Below the pieces are notes generated by a model. It was given only the letters and a program-made list of their open reading frames with translations, had not been told where the DNA came from and did not search any database. Shown here in pieces: positions 41,799-50,602 of a stretch of 64,000 bases of DNA (the first letter of the stretch is position 1; each line of letters begins with the position of its first letter). The stretch comes from Roseiarcus sp963832305 (GTDB taxonomy: Bacteria > Pseudomonadota > Alphaproteobacteria > Rhizobiales > Beijerinckiaceae). The stretch covers positions 186,001 through 250,000 of the forward strand of contig CAWHTU010000016.1 in assembly GCA_963832305.1 (NCBI GenBank), given 5' to 3'. The translations under genes and the position numbers were made by a program.

Positions 41799-43442
41799 AT
41801 GGACTTCCGCATTCCCAGAGAGCCCACGGCAGACGCGCAGAGCTGGCTCGGCGCTTTCGCCCATCCCGCATTCGCGATCGTGTGGACCGCGAGCACGTTC
41901 GCGCTCCTCGGCATCGCGATGTATGACACGGCGTCGGGCTGGATGATGACGACGCTCGACGTCGATCCGCTGGACGTGTCGTTCGTGCACGCGGCGACGA
42001 CGCTGCCGATGTTCCTCTTCACTCTTCCCGCCGGCGCTATCGCTGATATCGTTGATCCGCGGCGGATGATCATCGTGGTTTCTTACGCAATCGCCGCGCT
42101 GATGGCGCTTTTCGCCGCGTTGGTGTCGCTCAATTTTGCTTCCCCGCTGCTGCTGCTCGTGACCACCTTCGTTCTCAGCGCCGCATGGTCGCTCAACACA
42201 CCCGCCTGGCTGTCGATCGTGCCGCTCCTGGTGCCGAAGGCCGACATCCCCGGCGCCATCGCCGCGCACAGCGTCGGCTATAATATCAGCCGCACCGTCG
42301 GTCCCGCGCTCGGCGGCCTGTTGATCCTGAAATTCGGGCTGGCCGCCCCATTCTGGATCTTCATCGCCGCCAATCTCGCGGTAATCGCGGCCCTGACCTG
42401 GTGGCGCACGCCGGCGAGACAGACGGCGTCGCTTCCCGCCGAGAGGCTCAGCAGCGCGCTCCGCACCGGCCTGCGGCACGCGGCTAACAATCGCCTGCTG
42501 TGGGCGACGCTGGCGCGAACGATGGCGGTCTATCCGTTCACCGCCGCCTATTGGGGCCTGTTGCCATTGATCGCACGGCGAACCGGAGAGGGCGCGGAGC
42601 ACTATGGCCTCCTCCTGAGCGCGATCAGCATCGGCGCGATCCTGGGCTCGCTCAAACATGCCAAGCTGCGCGAGCGGCTCGGCCCCGACCGGCTCGTCGC
42701 TCTCGCAACGGTCGTGACCGCGGTCGCGCTTACGATATTCGCATTCGCGGACAATCTCGCTCTCGCGCTTTCAGCCTCCCTGCTCGGCGGAATCGCATGG
42801 GTCACCAACCTGACGTGTCTCTATACTTCGGCCCAGAATGTGCTGCCGGATTGGGTGCGCGGCCGGGGCCTCGCAATCTTCCTGACCGTCATCTTCGGAA
42901 CAATGACCCTTTCCAGCGCCGTTTGGGGAGACATCGCCGCCAGGACCGGGCTTCCAACCGCCCTCCTTCTTGCGGCCGCGGGCGCGATCGTGGCGATGCC
43001 CCTCACCTGGCGGTGGAAACTGCAACAGGGCGCGCCGCTCGATCTTTCGCCCTCCCAGCACTGGGGCATGCCGCAGACCCACGTGGAGATCGACAACAAT
43101 CGTGGGCCGGTGCTGGTGAAAATCGAGTACCGGATCGACCCAAAGGATCGCGCGGCGTTCCTGCGCGCTCTCGACGAGCTTGGATTCGAGCGCCGACGCG
43201 ACGGCGCGTTCGCCTGGGGAATCTTCGAGGACGCCGGCGAATTCGGGCGCTACGAGGAGACCTACCTCATCGAGACGTGGCTCGAGCTCATGCATTTGCG
43301 CGAACGGGTCACCAACGCCGACCGGGTGCTCGAGGACGAAATCCGGGATATGCTGATCGCCCCGCCGCGCATCGAATTCCTGATCGCCGCCGAACGCGGC
43401 CCGCGAGTTCGGGATCGGCGCGCCGAGCCGGCTGGAGCCTAG
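41799..43442 (+). CDS. MFS exporter of the EntS-like family
   Basis: 547 aa. Twelve-helix core with LPMFLFTLPAGAIADIVDPR, VRGRGLAIFLTVIFGTMT and a C-terminal soluble domain (LVKIEYRIDPKDRAAFLRAL). The last part resembles an ABM-type barrel and is usual in this MFS group. It is the intact paralogue of the frameshifted exporter at 38859-40591. Substrate unknown; relatives export siderophores or drugs. Confidence 0.9.
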   Translation: MDFRIPREPTADAQSWLGAFAHPAFAIVWTASTFALLGIAMYDTASGWMMTTLDVDPLDVSFVHAATTLPMFLFTLPAGAIADIVDPRRMIIVVSYAIAALMALFAALVSLNFASPLLLLVTTFVLSAAWSLNTPAWLSIVPLLVPKADIPGAIAAHSVGYNISRTVGPALGGLLILKFGLAAPFWIFIAANLAVIAALTWWRTPARQTASLPAERLSSALRTGLRHAANNRLLWATLARTMAVYPFTAAYWGLLPLIARRTGEGAEHYGLLLSAISIGAILGSLKHAKLRERLGPDRLVALATVVTAVALTIFAFADNLALALSASLLGGIAWVTNLTCLYTSAQNVLPDWVRGRGLAIFLTVIFGTMTLSSAVWGDIAARTGLPTALLLAAAGAIVAMPLTWRWKLQQGAPLDLSPSQHWGMPQTHVEIDNNRGPVLVKIEYRIDPKDRAAFLRALDELGFERRRDGAFAWGIFEDAGEFGRYEETYLIETWLELMHLRERVTNADRVLEDEIRDMLIAPPRIEFLIAAERGPRVRDRRAEPAGA

Positions 43443-43446
43443 AGAA

Positions 43447-44031
43447 TTGCGCATTCTCGTCGTCTACGCGCATCCGTTGGAGACGAGCTTCATCGCCGCT
43501 CTTCATCTGCGCGTCGTCGAGACCCTGCGAGCCGGCGGACACGGCGTCGACGATCTCGATCTCTACGCCGAGCGGTTCGACCCGGTCATGTCGCGCGACC
43601 AGTTCGCCCATTACGTCGATGTCAACGTCAACACGCGCGAGGTCGAACCTTACGTCAAGCGCCTGCGTGGCGCCGAGGCGCTCGTCCTCGTGTTTCCTGT
43701 CTGGTTCGACGGACTGCCGGCGATGATGCAGGGCTATTTCCAGCGGGTATTTCTGCCGGGCGTTGCGCTGCGGATCGACGAGGCGGGCCTCTTTCATCCG
43801 AACTTATGGAACCTCAAGCGCATGGCGGCGGTCTGCACTTACGGCGAGGACCGGCGCGCCGTCGAGGCGAAGAGCAACCCCGCCCACCGCTTCATCCGTT
43901 ACAACATTGGCTTGCTGATCGATCCGAAGGGCCGGTTCGAATATCTCGCCCATTACGACATGAACTTCTCGACCACAGCAAGGCGCGCCGCGTTCATGAA
44001 GCGCGTCACGCGCGCGTTCGAGGCGTGGTGA
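43447..44031 (+). CDS. Flavodoxin-fold NAD(P)H oxidoreductase (KefF/MdaB type)
   Basis: 194 aa from a TTG 4 bases after the exporter gene. The start RILVVYAHPLETSFIAALH is the FMN-binding loop of NAD(P)H quinone reductases. LVFPVWFDGLPAMMQGYFQR and AAVCTYG complete the flavin site. Quinone or azo compounds are the usual substrates. Operon with the universal stress protein and MFS exporter suggests a detoxification unit. Confidence 0.9.
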   Translation: MRILVVYAHPLETSFIAALHLRVVETLRAGGHGVDDLDLYAERFDPVMSRDQFAHYVDVNVNTREVEPYVKRLRGAEALVLVFPVWFDGLPAMMQGYFQRVFLPGVALRIDEAGLFHPNLWNLKRMAAVCTYGEDRRAVEAKSNPAHRFIRYNIGLLIDPKGRFEYLAHYDMNFSTTARRAAFMKRVTRAFEAW

Positions 44032-44048
44032 GCAGTCGCCGGTGCTGG

Positions 44049-44890
44049 CTAGAAGCTATATTTGAAGCCCGCGAACGGGCCGTACATCCACTGCTGGTAG
44101 CGGAAGCTCCTCGGCTCGAAGGTGAGCTGATTGAAGCCGGTATCCTGGTGGGTGTAGGTGTACATGACGCGATAGCCGAGGGTCGTGGAGATGTTTTGCG
44201 TCCAGTTGTAGCCGACCGAGGCAAGCGCCTGTCCGGTTGCGCTGTCGGACCAGCCGCCGAGGTCGGCGAGCATGTTCATGAACCAGCGGTCGTAGAAGCG
44301 ATACTGCGCGGCGAAGCCGGCGACCGGCATGACCCAGTCCTTGATCGACGGATTCAGTCCCGTTGAACAATCCGAACGGGCCGCTGACGGTGAGCTTGGT
44401 CCCGCTGTAGAAGTTGCGGGCGCCAACCGTGCCGTAGAGATCGAGGTTCGGCACGCCAAGCGGCACGCGAAGGCCGCCGAAGGCGGTGATGACGCTCTCG
44501 TTGAGGGTGAGGGTTCGTCTTTCCGCCGTAGAGCGCATTGTTCGAGTTTTGTAGGATCGCGGACCCGCCGATCCGCGCCCATACGAAATCGATTCCGCCG
44601 ATGAACGTGTCGTTGCGGGCGACTATGCTGCCCATGAACGCGCCTTGAAAGTGCTCGAGCACTTTGGCGAAGCTCGCGTAATAGGGCAGCGTCGGAAGAG
44701 TAGCCGAAGCCGTGCTTCCCGCAATGCTCGACGCCCATCCGTAGCCGGTGATCTCGAAACGCCAGGTCGAGGGCAGCGGCGGAGCGACCAAAGGCTCAGG
44801 CGCCGGCTTCCTGGTCGGCAAATCCGCAGCGACCGCCGGCGCCGCGCCGAGCGCGGCGGCTAGAGCAAGCGCTCCGAAATATTTCAGCAT
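44049..44890 (-). CDS. Outer-membrane beta-barrel protein, frameshifted
   Basis: About 280 aa when read across two shifts near 44525 and 44355. Signal peptide MLKYFGALALAAALGAAPAVA starts at 44890. After the shifts come the barrel strands: NESVITAFGGLRVPLGVPNL, then VMPVAGFAAQYRFYDRWFMN, and finally WMYGPFAGFKYSF, ending in Phe as outer-membrane proteins do. The two shifts are in GC-rich or repetitive spots. A CCGTAAC element lies 50 bases upstream of the start. Confidence 0.75.
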
Positions 44891-44939
44891 TCCCCTTGCC
44901 CCAAGCCACGCGATCAACCGCCGTTGCCCCGGCGGCCTT

Positions 44940-44946
44940 GTTACGG
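44940..44946 (-). promoter_or_regulatory. CCGTAAC element upstream of the outer-membrane protein gene
   Basis: CCGTAAC on the minus strand, 50 bases before the ATG, within GATCCGTAACAAGGCC. The same heptamer stands at similar distance before the genes at 45535 and 47710. It looks like the -35 box of an ECF sigma factor; CGGCGG follows 16 bases later as possible -10. Confidence 0.5.
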
Positions 44947-45094
44947 ATCGCGGGACTTGCAACGCGCAAGCGTCCTGACTCGAACGCGCCTCGAATCCAT
45001 AGAAGGGAACGGCGCGGTCGGCAATAGCGCCGCACAAAGCGGGGGGCTGTCGCAGCCCTGGAACCTCGGCGTTGTTCGCGGCTTGTGGAAGCGG

Positions 45095-45535
45095 TCAAAT
45101 CGGCTGGCCGATCATCCCGACTTCGCCCTTGCCGACCTCAACCAGCATCGACAGAACGAAATCCGGCGCGAGGAAGCGCGCGCAGGCTTGCCCGTCGGCG
45201 ACAAGCGCGATCATCGCCTTGCCGCTGGCGCTGGCCACCACCGCGCTGTCGCCCGGCGGAAGCTGTCGCGAAACAGGAGGAATGGCGACGTACAGCGCCC
45301 GCACGAACTGGAACTGCTCGGGGGATAGCTTCGTCACATGCGACACCGAGCCGATCTGGGAGACGGGGACGCATTCCGGCGCCTCGGCTGTCAGCCACTG
45401 GGAAAAGACGCCCGCGTCCTGGCTGTCTACGTGCGCGCTCGACTCCGGGATGCGGATAGAATCTTGAGCGCGAAGGCTAAATCCGCTGAGGCCCGCCAAT
45501 GCGGCGGCCGCCGCGACCAAAAACGCACTGTTCAT
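45095..45535 (-). CDS. Periplasmic protein of unknown function
   Basis: 146 aa. A signal peptide of about 23 residues (AAALAGLSGFSLRAQ) leads to a short mature protein with Cys in APECVPVS and DGQACARFL, which could form a disulfide. Sequence such as PPVSRQLPPGDSAVVASASG does not match a family I know. It lies downstream of the anti-sigma gene and shares its promoter element with the outer-membrane protein and fasciclin genes, so it is probably part of the same regulon. Confidence 0.7.
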   Translation of the reverse strand: MNSAFLVAAAAALAGLSGFSLRAQDSIRIPESSAHVDSQDAGVFSQWLTAEAPECVPVSQIGSVSHVTKLSPEQFQFVRALYVAIPPVSRQLPPGDSAVVASASGKAMIALVADGQACARFLAPDFVLSMLVEVGKGEVGMIGQPI

Positions 45536-45600
45536 GACGTCCTCCTGTTACCCGGACGCCCGAGTCCGCCGTGGCGGCGCCGAAAAGACCTTTGGTCTCC

Positions 45601-45607
45601 GTTACGG
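45601..45607 (-). promoter_or_regulatory. CCGTAAC element upstream of the unknown periplasmic protein gene
   Basis: CCGTAAC on the minus strand 66 bases before the start, within GGTCCGTAACGGAGACC. It matches the elements at 44940 and 47773. The likely -10 lies 16-18 bases further, around CGGCGC, but is not strong. Confidence 0.5.
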
Positions 45608-45728
45608 ACCTCCACGCCTACGAACGCACGCCGGGACTTTCGGCGAATTGAACGTTTGTGGACGCCATTTGGTTCCGCGCGCCGGCGGCCGAGGTTCGAA
45701 GTCGATGAGCGCGCGTCGGAGCGGCTTC

Positions 45729-46445
45729 TCAGGGCCCAACCGGGATCAGCTTCCCGACAAAGACCGGCGGCCCGGACGGCTGGCCGGTGGGCGAGCCGCC
45801 CGGCGGCTCGATGGTGACGGCATAGGTCGCGTCCGCGACCACGGCGCGATCATATCGCGCGAGATTCGCGCTCCGGGTCGCGCTATCGGCGGCGATGACG
45901 CCGAGCGACCGCGGGGCGCCGATCTTGGGATCGATGAGCCACAATTCGTATGCCTTGCCGGGCGGCGCGGTCGCCGCGATCGGGCGCACCGTGAACTCGC
46001 GGCTGTCAAGATTGACGGTGATCGCGAACGCGGGCGATGCGGCGTCCTTCTGCAGGACAGCGACGTATTGATGCGGCAGCGCCTCGCGCGTCGTCTCGCG
46101 GGCCGCGAACCCGACCGCCAGAACCCCAGCGACGATCGAGGCGGCGATCGCCGCCGCGCGCCAGCGAATGAGGCTCCGCCTGAGCGCGTCCACGCCCGGA
46201 TTCCCCGCCGCCTCGGGCGTTGCGCCGCGAATGCGCGCTTCGATCGCGGGCAGAAGGCCGCGCGGCGGCTCGATGGGGCCCGCCGCCTCGGCGAGCGGGG
46301 CAAGCCGCGCCTCCCACGCGCGGATCGCCTCGTCGAGGTCGGGTTCCCGCAGCCGCCGGGCGGCCACGACCGCGCGTTCGCCCGGATCGAGGGTGCCAAG
46401 CACATATTCCGCGGCGGCGAAATCGTCGTCGGGACTGACGGTCAT
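45729..46445 (-). CDS. Anti-sigma factor (RskA-like, membrane)
   Basis: 238 aa from the ATG overlapping the sigma gene stop (ATGA). The cytoplasmic N-terminus has AAEYVLGTLDPGERAVVAAR, the RskA/ChrR-type sigma-binding segment. A single helix lies near residues 107-122 (AAAIAASIVAGVLAVGF). The periplasmic C-terminal domain reads AYELWLIDPKIGAPRSLGVI, the anti-sigma-K domain. It holds the upstream ECF sigma factor inactive until a signal releases it. Confidence 0.9.
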   Translation of the reverse strand: MTVSPDDDFAAAEYVLGTLDPGERAVVAARRLREPDLDEAIRAWEARLAPLAEAAGPIEPPRGLLPAIEARIRGATPEAAGNPGVDALRRSLIRWRAAAIAASIVAGVLAVGFAARETTREALPHQYVAVLQKDAASPAFAITVNLDSREFTVRPIAATAPPGKAYELWLIDPKIGAPRSLGVIAADSATRSANLARYDRAVVADATYAVTIEPPGGSPTGQPSGPPVFVGKLIPVGP

Positions 46446-47026
46446 GACGCCAGGCAATCCCTGAGTTGGGCGAGGCTGCGATGGAGCCACGTCTTGATCG
46501 TCGGAACCGGCCGCCCGAAACGCTTCGCAAGCGCCTCGCGGCTCGAACCGCGATAGTAGGCGAGCAGCACAACCGCGCGTTTCTCCTCGTCCAGGGCCTG
46601 AAGGCAGTTGATGAGCGCCTGAAGCCCTTCCGACCGCTCCCTTGCGGCCAGAGGGTCGACGTCGGCGGCGGCCGGCTCGAAGCTCGCGGGCATGTCCTCG
46701 ATCGAGCCTGGACGAACCCGCCGGACCTCGTCGAGCGCTCGATTGCGGGCGATGGTCGCCATCCACGCGAGCGGCGAGCCTTTGGCGGGATCGAAATCGC
46801 CGGCCTTTTGCCAGATGCGCACATAGGCCTCCTGGAGCACGTCCGCGGCTGCGTCGCCTCGGGTCAGGATACGGGCCACGACGCCGTAGAGTTTCGCGCT
46901 GGTCAATTTGTAGAGGGCGGCAAAAGCCGCCGCGTCACGCGCAGCGGTGCGGCCCAGGAGGTCGGCGAGACCGTCCGTGGCCGGAGCCGGCGATCCGCTA
47001 CCCGGCGCCTCTCCCCGGATTGTCAT
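46442..47026 (-). CDS. ECF RNA polymerase sigma factor (SigK-like)
   Basis: 194 aa. Region 2 has DVLQEAYVRIWQKAGDFDPA and GSPLAWMATIARNRALDE, typical of ECF sigma factors. Region 4 has LAYYRGSSREALAKRFGRPV with the recognition helix PTIKTWLHRSLAQLRDCL. It is coupled to a membrane anti-sigma factor. In mycobacteria SigK with RskA drives fasciclin proteins (Mpt70/Mpt83); here a fasciclin gene lies just upstream, supporting the assignment. Confidence 0.93.
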   Translation of the reverse strand: MTIRGEAPGSGSPAPATDGLADLLGRTAARDAAAFAALYKLTSAKLYGVVARILTRGDAAADVLQEAYVRIWQKAGDFDPAKGSPLAWMATIARNRALDEVRRVRPGSIEDMPASFEPAAADVDPLAARERSEGLQALINCLQALDEEKRAVVLLAYYRGSSREALAKRFGRPVPTIKTWLHRSLAQLRDCLAS

Positions 47027-47128
47027 TCGGGCATCCTAGCGCCGCGCGCGACCGGCGCAACCAAGCGCGGAAAGGGCGGACGCCAATAGCGCCCGCCCGC
47101 TGCTTCCGGATGAGCGGTAGGAGGACGT

Positions 47129-47710
47129 TCAGCTCGGGAGCAGGACCTTGTTGATCACCTGGATGACGCCGTTCGACTGCATCACATTCGGAATCGTGAC
47201 TTCGGCCTTGTCCCCCTTGGCGTCGATCACCCAAAGACGGGCTCCGGAGCGCGCGAAGGTAAGTTCCTCGCCCTGGACCGTCTTCAGCATCGCCTTGCCG
47301 CCGCCGTCGCGGATCATGGCGTCGATCTCGGCCTCGGTCAGACGGCCCGGCACAACGTGATAGGTCAGGATCGCAGTCAGCATGCCCTTGTTTTCGGGCT
47401 TGAGCAGCGTTTCGACCGTGCCGGCTGGCAGACGGGCGAACGCCTCGTTGGTCGGAGCGAACACCGTGAATGGTCCGGCCCCTTCAAGGGTGTCGACAAG
47501 GCCGGCGGCTTTCACTGCCGCGACAAGCGTGGTGTGATCTTTCGAGTTGACCGCGTTTTCGATGATGTTCTTGCTCGGATACATCGGGGCGCCGCCGACC
47601 ATCTTGGTCATTTCGGCATAGGCTGGCGCGACGTAGGGCGCGGCGACCGGCGCGGCGAAGGCGACGCTCACGGCGAGCGCCGCGAGGGCAAGCGAATTCC
47701 TGGCGTTCAT
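47129..47710 (-). CDS. Secreted fasciclin-domain protein
   Basis: 193 aa. Signal peptide (MNARNSLALAALAVSVAFAA) followed by one FAS1 domain: AVKAAGLVDTLEGAGPFTVF, APTNEAFARLPAGTVETLL, TYHVVPGRLTEAEI and the C-terminal NGVIQVINKVLLPS. FAS1 domains mediate adhesion or protein contacts. A CCGTAAC element 63 bases upstream suggests control by the adjacent ECF sigma factor. It converges with no gene and is divergent from the cytochrome b gene. Confidence 0.93.
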   Translation of the reverse strand: MNARNSLALAALAVSVAFAAPVAAPYVAPAYAEMTKMVGGAPMYPSKNIIENAVNSKDHTTLVAAVKAAGLVDTLEGAGPFTVFAPTNEAFARLPAGTVETLLKPENKGMLTAILTYHVVPGRLTEAEIDAMIRDGGGKAMLKTVQGEELTFARSGARLWVIDAKGDKAEVTIPNVMQSNGVIQVINKVLLPS

Positions 47711-47772
47711 GTTGATCTCCGAGGTTGGCTCCGCCCGATCGTCGCGTTCCCGCCGTCGATCGGCACGGGCTG

Positions 47773-47779
47773 GTTACGG
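47773..47779 (-). promoter_or_regulatory. CCGTAAC element upstream of the fasciclin gene
   Basis: CCGTAAC on the minus strand, 63 bases before the ATG, in GACCCGTAACCAGCCC. Together with the elements at 44940 and 45601 it forms a set of three near the ECF sigma gene; CGGCGG lies 17 bases downstream as in the first of them. Confidence 0.5.
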
Positions 47780-47932
47780 GTCGCCCCAGCCAAGGTTTCG
47801 CAATCGAATCAAAAAAATCCCGAATCCCCACACAAAAATGACGCCGCGACGCGAAACACTCGGCCGCGGCCGCACGAATGGAGTTGGCGCCCGGACCGGC
47901 GTATTGGAGCCTGACACAATGGAGAGGCTTTC

Positions 47933-48778
47933 GTGACGTCGCTTTCTTCCGCCTTACGCGCGAGCGATACTCCGACTGGCCGCGTTATTCTCCGGCATTC
48001 GCTGATCGTGCGTATTTGCCATTGGATCAACGCGGGCTGTTTTGTCGTGCTGCTGATGAGCGGCCTGCAGATTTTCAATGCCGACCCCGCGCTGACCTGG
48101 GGCGCCGCGACTAGTTTCGACCACCCGTTCTTATCGCTATCGGCGACTGAAAACGACGATGGCGATACGACTGGCGGCGTGACGACGATCTTCGGCCGAC
48201 CATTCAATACGACCGGTTTCCTTGGCGCTTCGCGAGGCGCCGACGGCGAACTGGAAGCACATGGCTTTCCATCCTGGGCGACGCTGCCCGCGTATCAGGA
48301 TCTGGCGATGGGCCGGCGCTGGCACTTCTTTTTTGCCTGGATTCTCGTGCTCAACGGACTCGTCTATTTCGCGTATCTGATCGGGCGCCGGCATATTCGC
48401 GACCTTTGGCCGAGCAGGGCTGACATCCGGGCGATTCCACGCGCAATCGCCGATCACGCGCGGCTGAGATTCCCGGAAGGTGATGAGGCGCTGCACTACA
48501 ACGTGCTGCAGAAGCTCGCCTATCTCAGCGTCGTCGTCGCCTTTCCGATCCTGATCCTGGCCGGTCTCACGATGTCGCCGGCGATGAATGCGGCTTTCCC
48601 GTGGCTCCTCACCCTCTTCGGCGGGCGGCAGGCGGCGCGGGCCGCGCATTTCCTGCTCGCAACCTATCTCGTTCTGTTCGTCATCGTGCATCTCGTGATG
48701 GTCGTGCTCTCCGGCCCGATCAACAACATGCGCTCGATGATCTCTGGGCGTTATCGCATCAAGGAGGCCCAGCGATGA
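47933..48778 (+). CDS. Cytochrome b561-like membrane subunit
   Basis: 281 aa, four to five membrane helices. Probable haem ligands are His in HSLIVRICHWINAGCF, RRWHFFFAWILVLNGL, LHYNVLQKLAYLSVV and HFLLATYLVLFVIVHLVMV. This is the cytochrome_B561 (Ni-Fe hydrogenase type) family. Its stop overlaps the start of the molybdopterin enzyme gene (ATGA), so the two likely form one membrane-bound complex exchanging electrons with the quinone pool. It shares a promoter region with the fasciclin gene on the other strand. Confidence 0.9.
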   Translation: MTSLSSALRASDTPTGRVILRHSLIVRICHWINAGCFVVLLMSGLQIFNADPALTWGAATSFDHPFLSLSATENDDGDTTGGVTTIFGRPFNTTGFLGASRGADGELEAHGFPSWATLPAYQDLAMGRRWHFFFAWILVLNGLVYFAYLIGRRHIRDLWPSRADIRAIPRAIADHARLRFPEGDEALHYNVLQKLAYLSVVVAFPILILAGLTMSPAMNAAFPWLLTLFGGRQAARAAHFLLATYLVLFVIVHLVMVVLSGPINNMRSMISGRYRIKEAQR

Positions 48779-49575
48779 AAGCCGATGTTCTGTCGCGCCC
48801 TCCGGGACTGCATCTCAGCCGGCGCAAGCTCCTCCTCGGGCTCGGCGCAGGCGCCTTGGCCGCGCCGCTCTCGGGCTGCGATGCAGGCTCGCCGGCCGCG
48901 CTGTCGATCCTGGACAAGGCCGAGCGGCTCACCACGGCCGTCCAACGCGCCCTGCTCGCGCCGCGCACGGCGCTCGCGCCGGAATTCCCGCAATCCGCGA
49001 TCACTTCGACTTTCAAACCGAACGGCTCCGTTGATCCGGACGATCCGGGCTATATCGCCCTGCGCCAGGGCGGCTTCGCCGACTGGAAACTCGAGGTCGG
49101 CGGCCTCGTCGATCGGCCGATGACGTTGACGCTCGCCGACTTGCGTGGCCTTCCGTCACGCTCGCAGATCACCCGGCATGACTGCGTCGAGGGCTGGAGC
49201 TGCATCGGGCAATGGAAGGGGGTTCAACTGTCGGCTCTCCTGACCTCGGCGGGCCTCAAGCCACAGGCGCGCTACATCGCCTTCTTCTGCGCCGACACGC
49301 TCGAGCAGACGCTCGACAACACCGGCCGCTATTACGAGACGATCGACCTTATCGACGCCGTTCATCCGCAGACCATCCTGGCGTATGAGATGAATTTCGC
49401 GCCGCTGAAGGTCGAGCATGGCGCGCCCCTGAGGCTCAGGGTCGAGCGACAGCTCGGCTACAAGATGGCCAAATATGTGATGCGCGTCGAGGCGATCGAT
49501 GGCTTCTCGCGCATATCGCGCGGGCGCGGCGGGTTCTGGGAGGATCGCGGCTACGAATGGTACGCGGGGATCTGA
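48775..49575 (+). CDS. Molybdopterin-dependent oxidoreductase of the sulfite oxidase/MsrP family, exported
   Basis: 266 aa. The N-terminus combines a twin-arginine motif (SRRKLLLGLGAGALAAPLSG) with a following Cys, so it may also be lipidated. The pterin-ligating Cys is in DCVEGWSCIGQWKGVQLS. Length and layout match YedY/MsrP-type catalytic subunits, with the cytochrome b as membrane partner. Substrate may be methionine sulfoxide or another oxide; I cannot tell. Fits an oxidative-stress role beside the ECF sigma unit. Confidence 0.88.
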   Translation: MKADVLSRPPGLHLSRRKLLLGLGAGALAAPLSGCDAGSPAALSILDKAERLTTAVQRALLAPRTALAPEFPQSAITSTFKPNGSVDPDDPGYIALRQGGFADWKLEVGGLVDRPMTLTLADLRGLPSRSQITRHDCVEGWSCIGQWKGVQLSALLTSAGLKPQARYIAFFCADTLEQTLDNTGRYYETIDLIDAVHPQTILAYEMNFAPLKVEHGAPLRLRVERQLGYKMAKYVMRVEAIDGFSRISRGRGGFWEDRGYEWYAGI

Positions 49576-49632
49576 CCGGCGCGGGCCGCTGGACGAGCGG
49601 CCCGGGAGAAGGGAACGCTCAGAGCTCATCCG

Positions 49633-50088
49633 ATGACGCCGGTCCTGACCCACGTCGCCGATTTTTCCGTCGAGGTCGGCGCGCCGATCGCGGTCGGGGA
49701 GACGGCGCAAGGGCTAAGGCGAGTCGTGCCGATCATCGGCGGCGTCATTCAGGGCGTGAGGCTCAACGGGACCATCCTGAACGCCGGCGCGGACTATCAG
49801 GTCATTGGCCCGGACGGTTTCACCCGGCTCGAAGCCCGCTATGTCGCCCGGCTCGACGACGGAAGCATGCTCTACATCGAAAACACCGGGGTCCGCTTCG
49901 GCCCCCCGGAGATCATGGCGCGGATCACCCGGGGCGAGCCCGTCAATCCGGCTGAGGTCTACTTCCGGAGCGCACCGCGTTTCGAAACCGCCGCGCCGGC
50001 TCACCAATGGCTGACACGGCCGCTCTTCATTGCCGCCGGCAGCCGATTTCCGGACCGCGTCGCGCTTTCGGTCTTCGAAGTGGGTTAG
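49633..50088 (+). CDS. DUF3237 family protein
   Basis: 151 aa. Contains the DUF3237 blocks ADFSVEVGAPIAVGETAQG, GGVIQGVRLNGTILNAGADY, and RLEARYVARLDDGSMLYIEN. The fold is a small beta barrel of unknown function. It follows the molybdopterin enzyme gene by 57 bases and may be in its operon, though a link in function is not shown. Confidence 0.85.
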   Translation: MTPVLTHVADFSVEVGAPIAVGETAQGLRRVVPIIGGVIQGVRLNGTILNAGADYQVIGPDGFTRLEARYVARLDDGSMLYIENTGVRFGPPEIMARITRGEPVNPAEVYFRSAPRFETAAPAHQWLTRPLFIAAGSRFPDRVALSVFEVG

Positions 50089-50226
50089 CGCCTCCGCGTC
50101 CGCCGCGAAACCGCGAAGGCGGCCCCTGGGGGCGTTGAAACGGGCGGCAAGGTCGGCGAGAGCCACAATCGAGAGCTGGCCCCATGCCGGCGGGCGCGCA
50201 GGAGGGATGAACGGCCCAACCGCGCC

Positions 50227-50553
50227 TCAGCGCGCCCGCTGCGGCGCGGTGAAAATGACGACCTCGTCCTTGCCGACGCGATCGAGCAGCGCGTGAGCCT
50301 CTTCGTCCAGGAGATCCCTGTCGACGCTTTCCGGCCTGAGGCTCGCGACGCGCGATTCCCAGCGGGCGCGCTCGTTCTTCAACGCGGCGAGTTGCCCCTG
50401 AAGCTCGACGGCCTGGGAGTCGAACTGGACCTTCGCCTTAAGCCCATGCTCGCCGTTCGAGGCGCCCCAGACCAGATAGGAGGTCGTCGCCCCGAGCACG
50501 AGGTAGAGAACGATCGGCGTCAGAACCCTGCGCAGGCGCGTCCTTTTGACCAT
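50227..50553 (-). CDS. ftsB: FtsB-like septum formation initiator (DivIC family)
   Basis: 108 aa. One membrane helix at about residues 13-30 (PIVLYLVLGATTSYLVWG), then a coiled coil (AVELQGQLAALKNERARWES) and the conserved SVDRDLLDEEAHALL region. FtsB links early and late division proteins. It lies 49 bases downstream of eno, the order expected in alphaproteobacteria and E. coli. Confidence 0.92.
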   Translation of the reverse strand: MVKRTRLRRVLTPIVLYLVLGATTSYLVWGASNGEHGLKAKVQFDSQAVELQGQLAALKNERARWESRVASLRPESVDRDLLDEEAHALLDRVGKDEVVIFTAPQRAR

Positions 50554-50602
50554 GCGCCGATCCTGCGCGGGACAGCGTTAAGACGGGGTTATCGGCCTGC
50601 CC

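Noticed and set aside
45729..46766. Longer start for the anti-sigma gene at 46766
   Set aside because: It would overlap most of the sigma factor gene in another frame; the ATGA overlap at 46442-46445 is the natural start.
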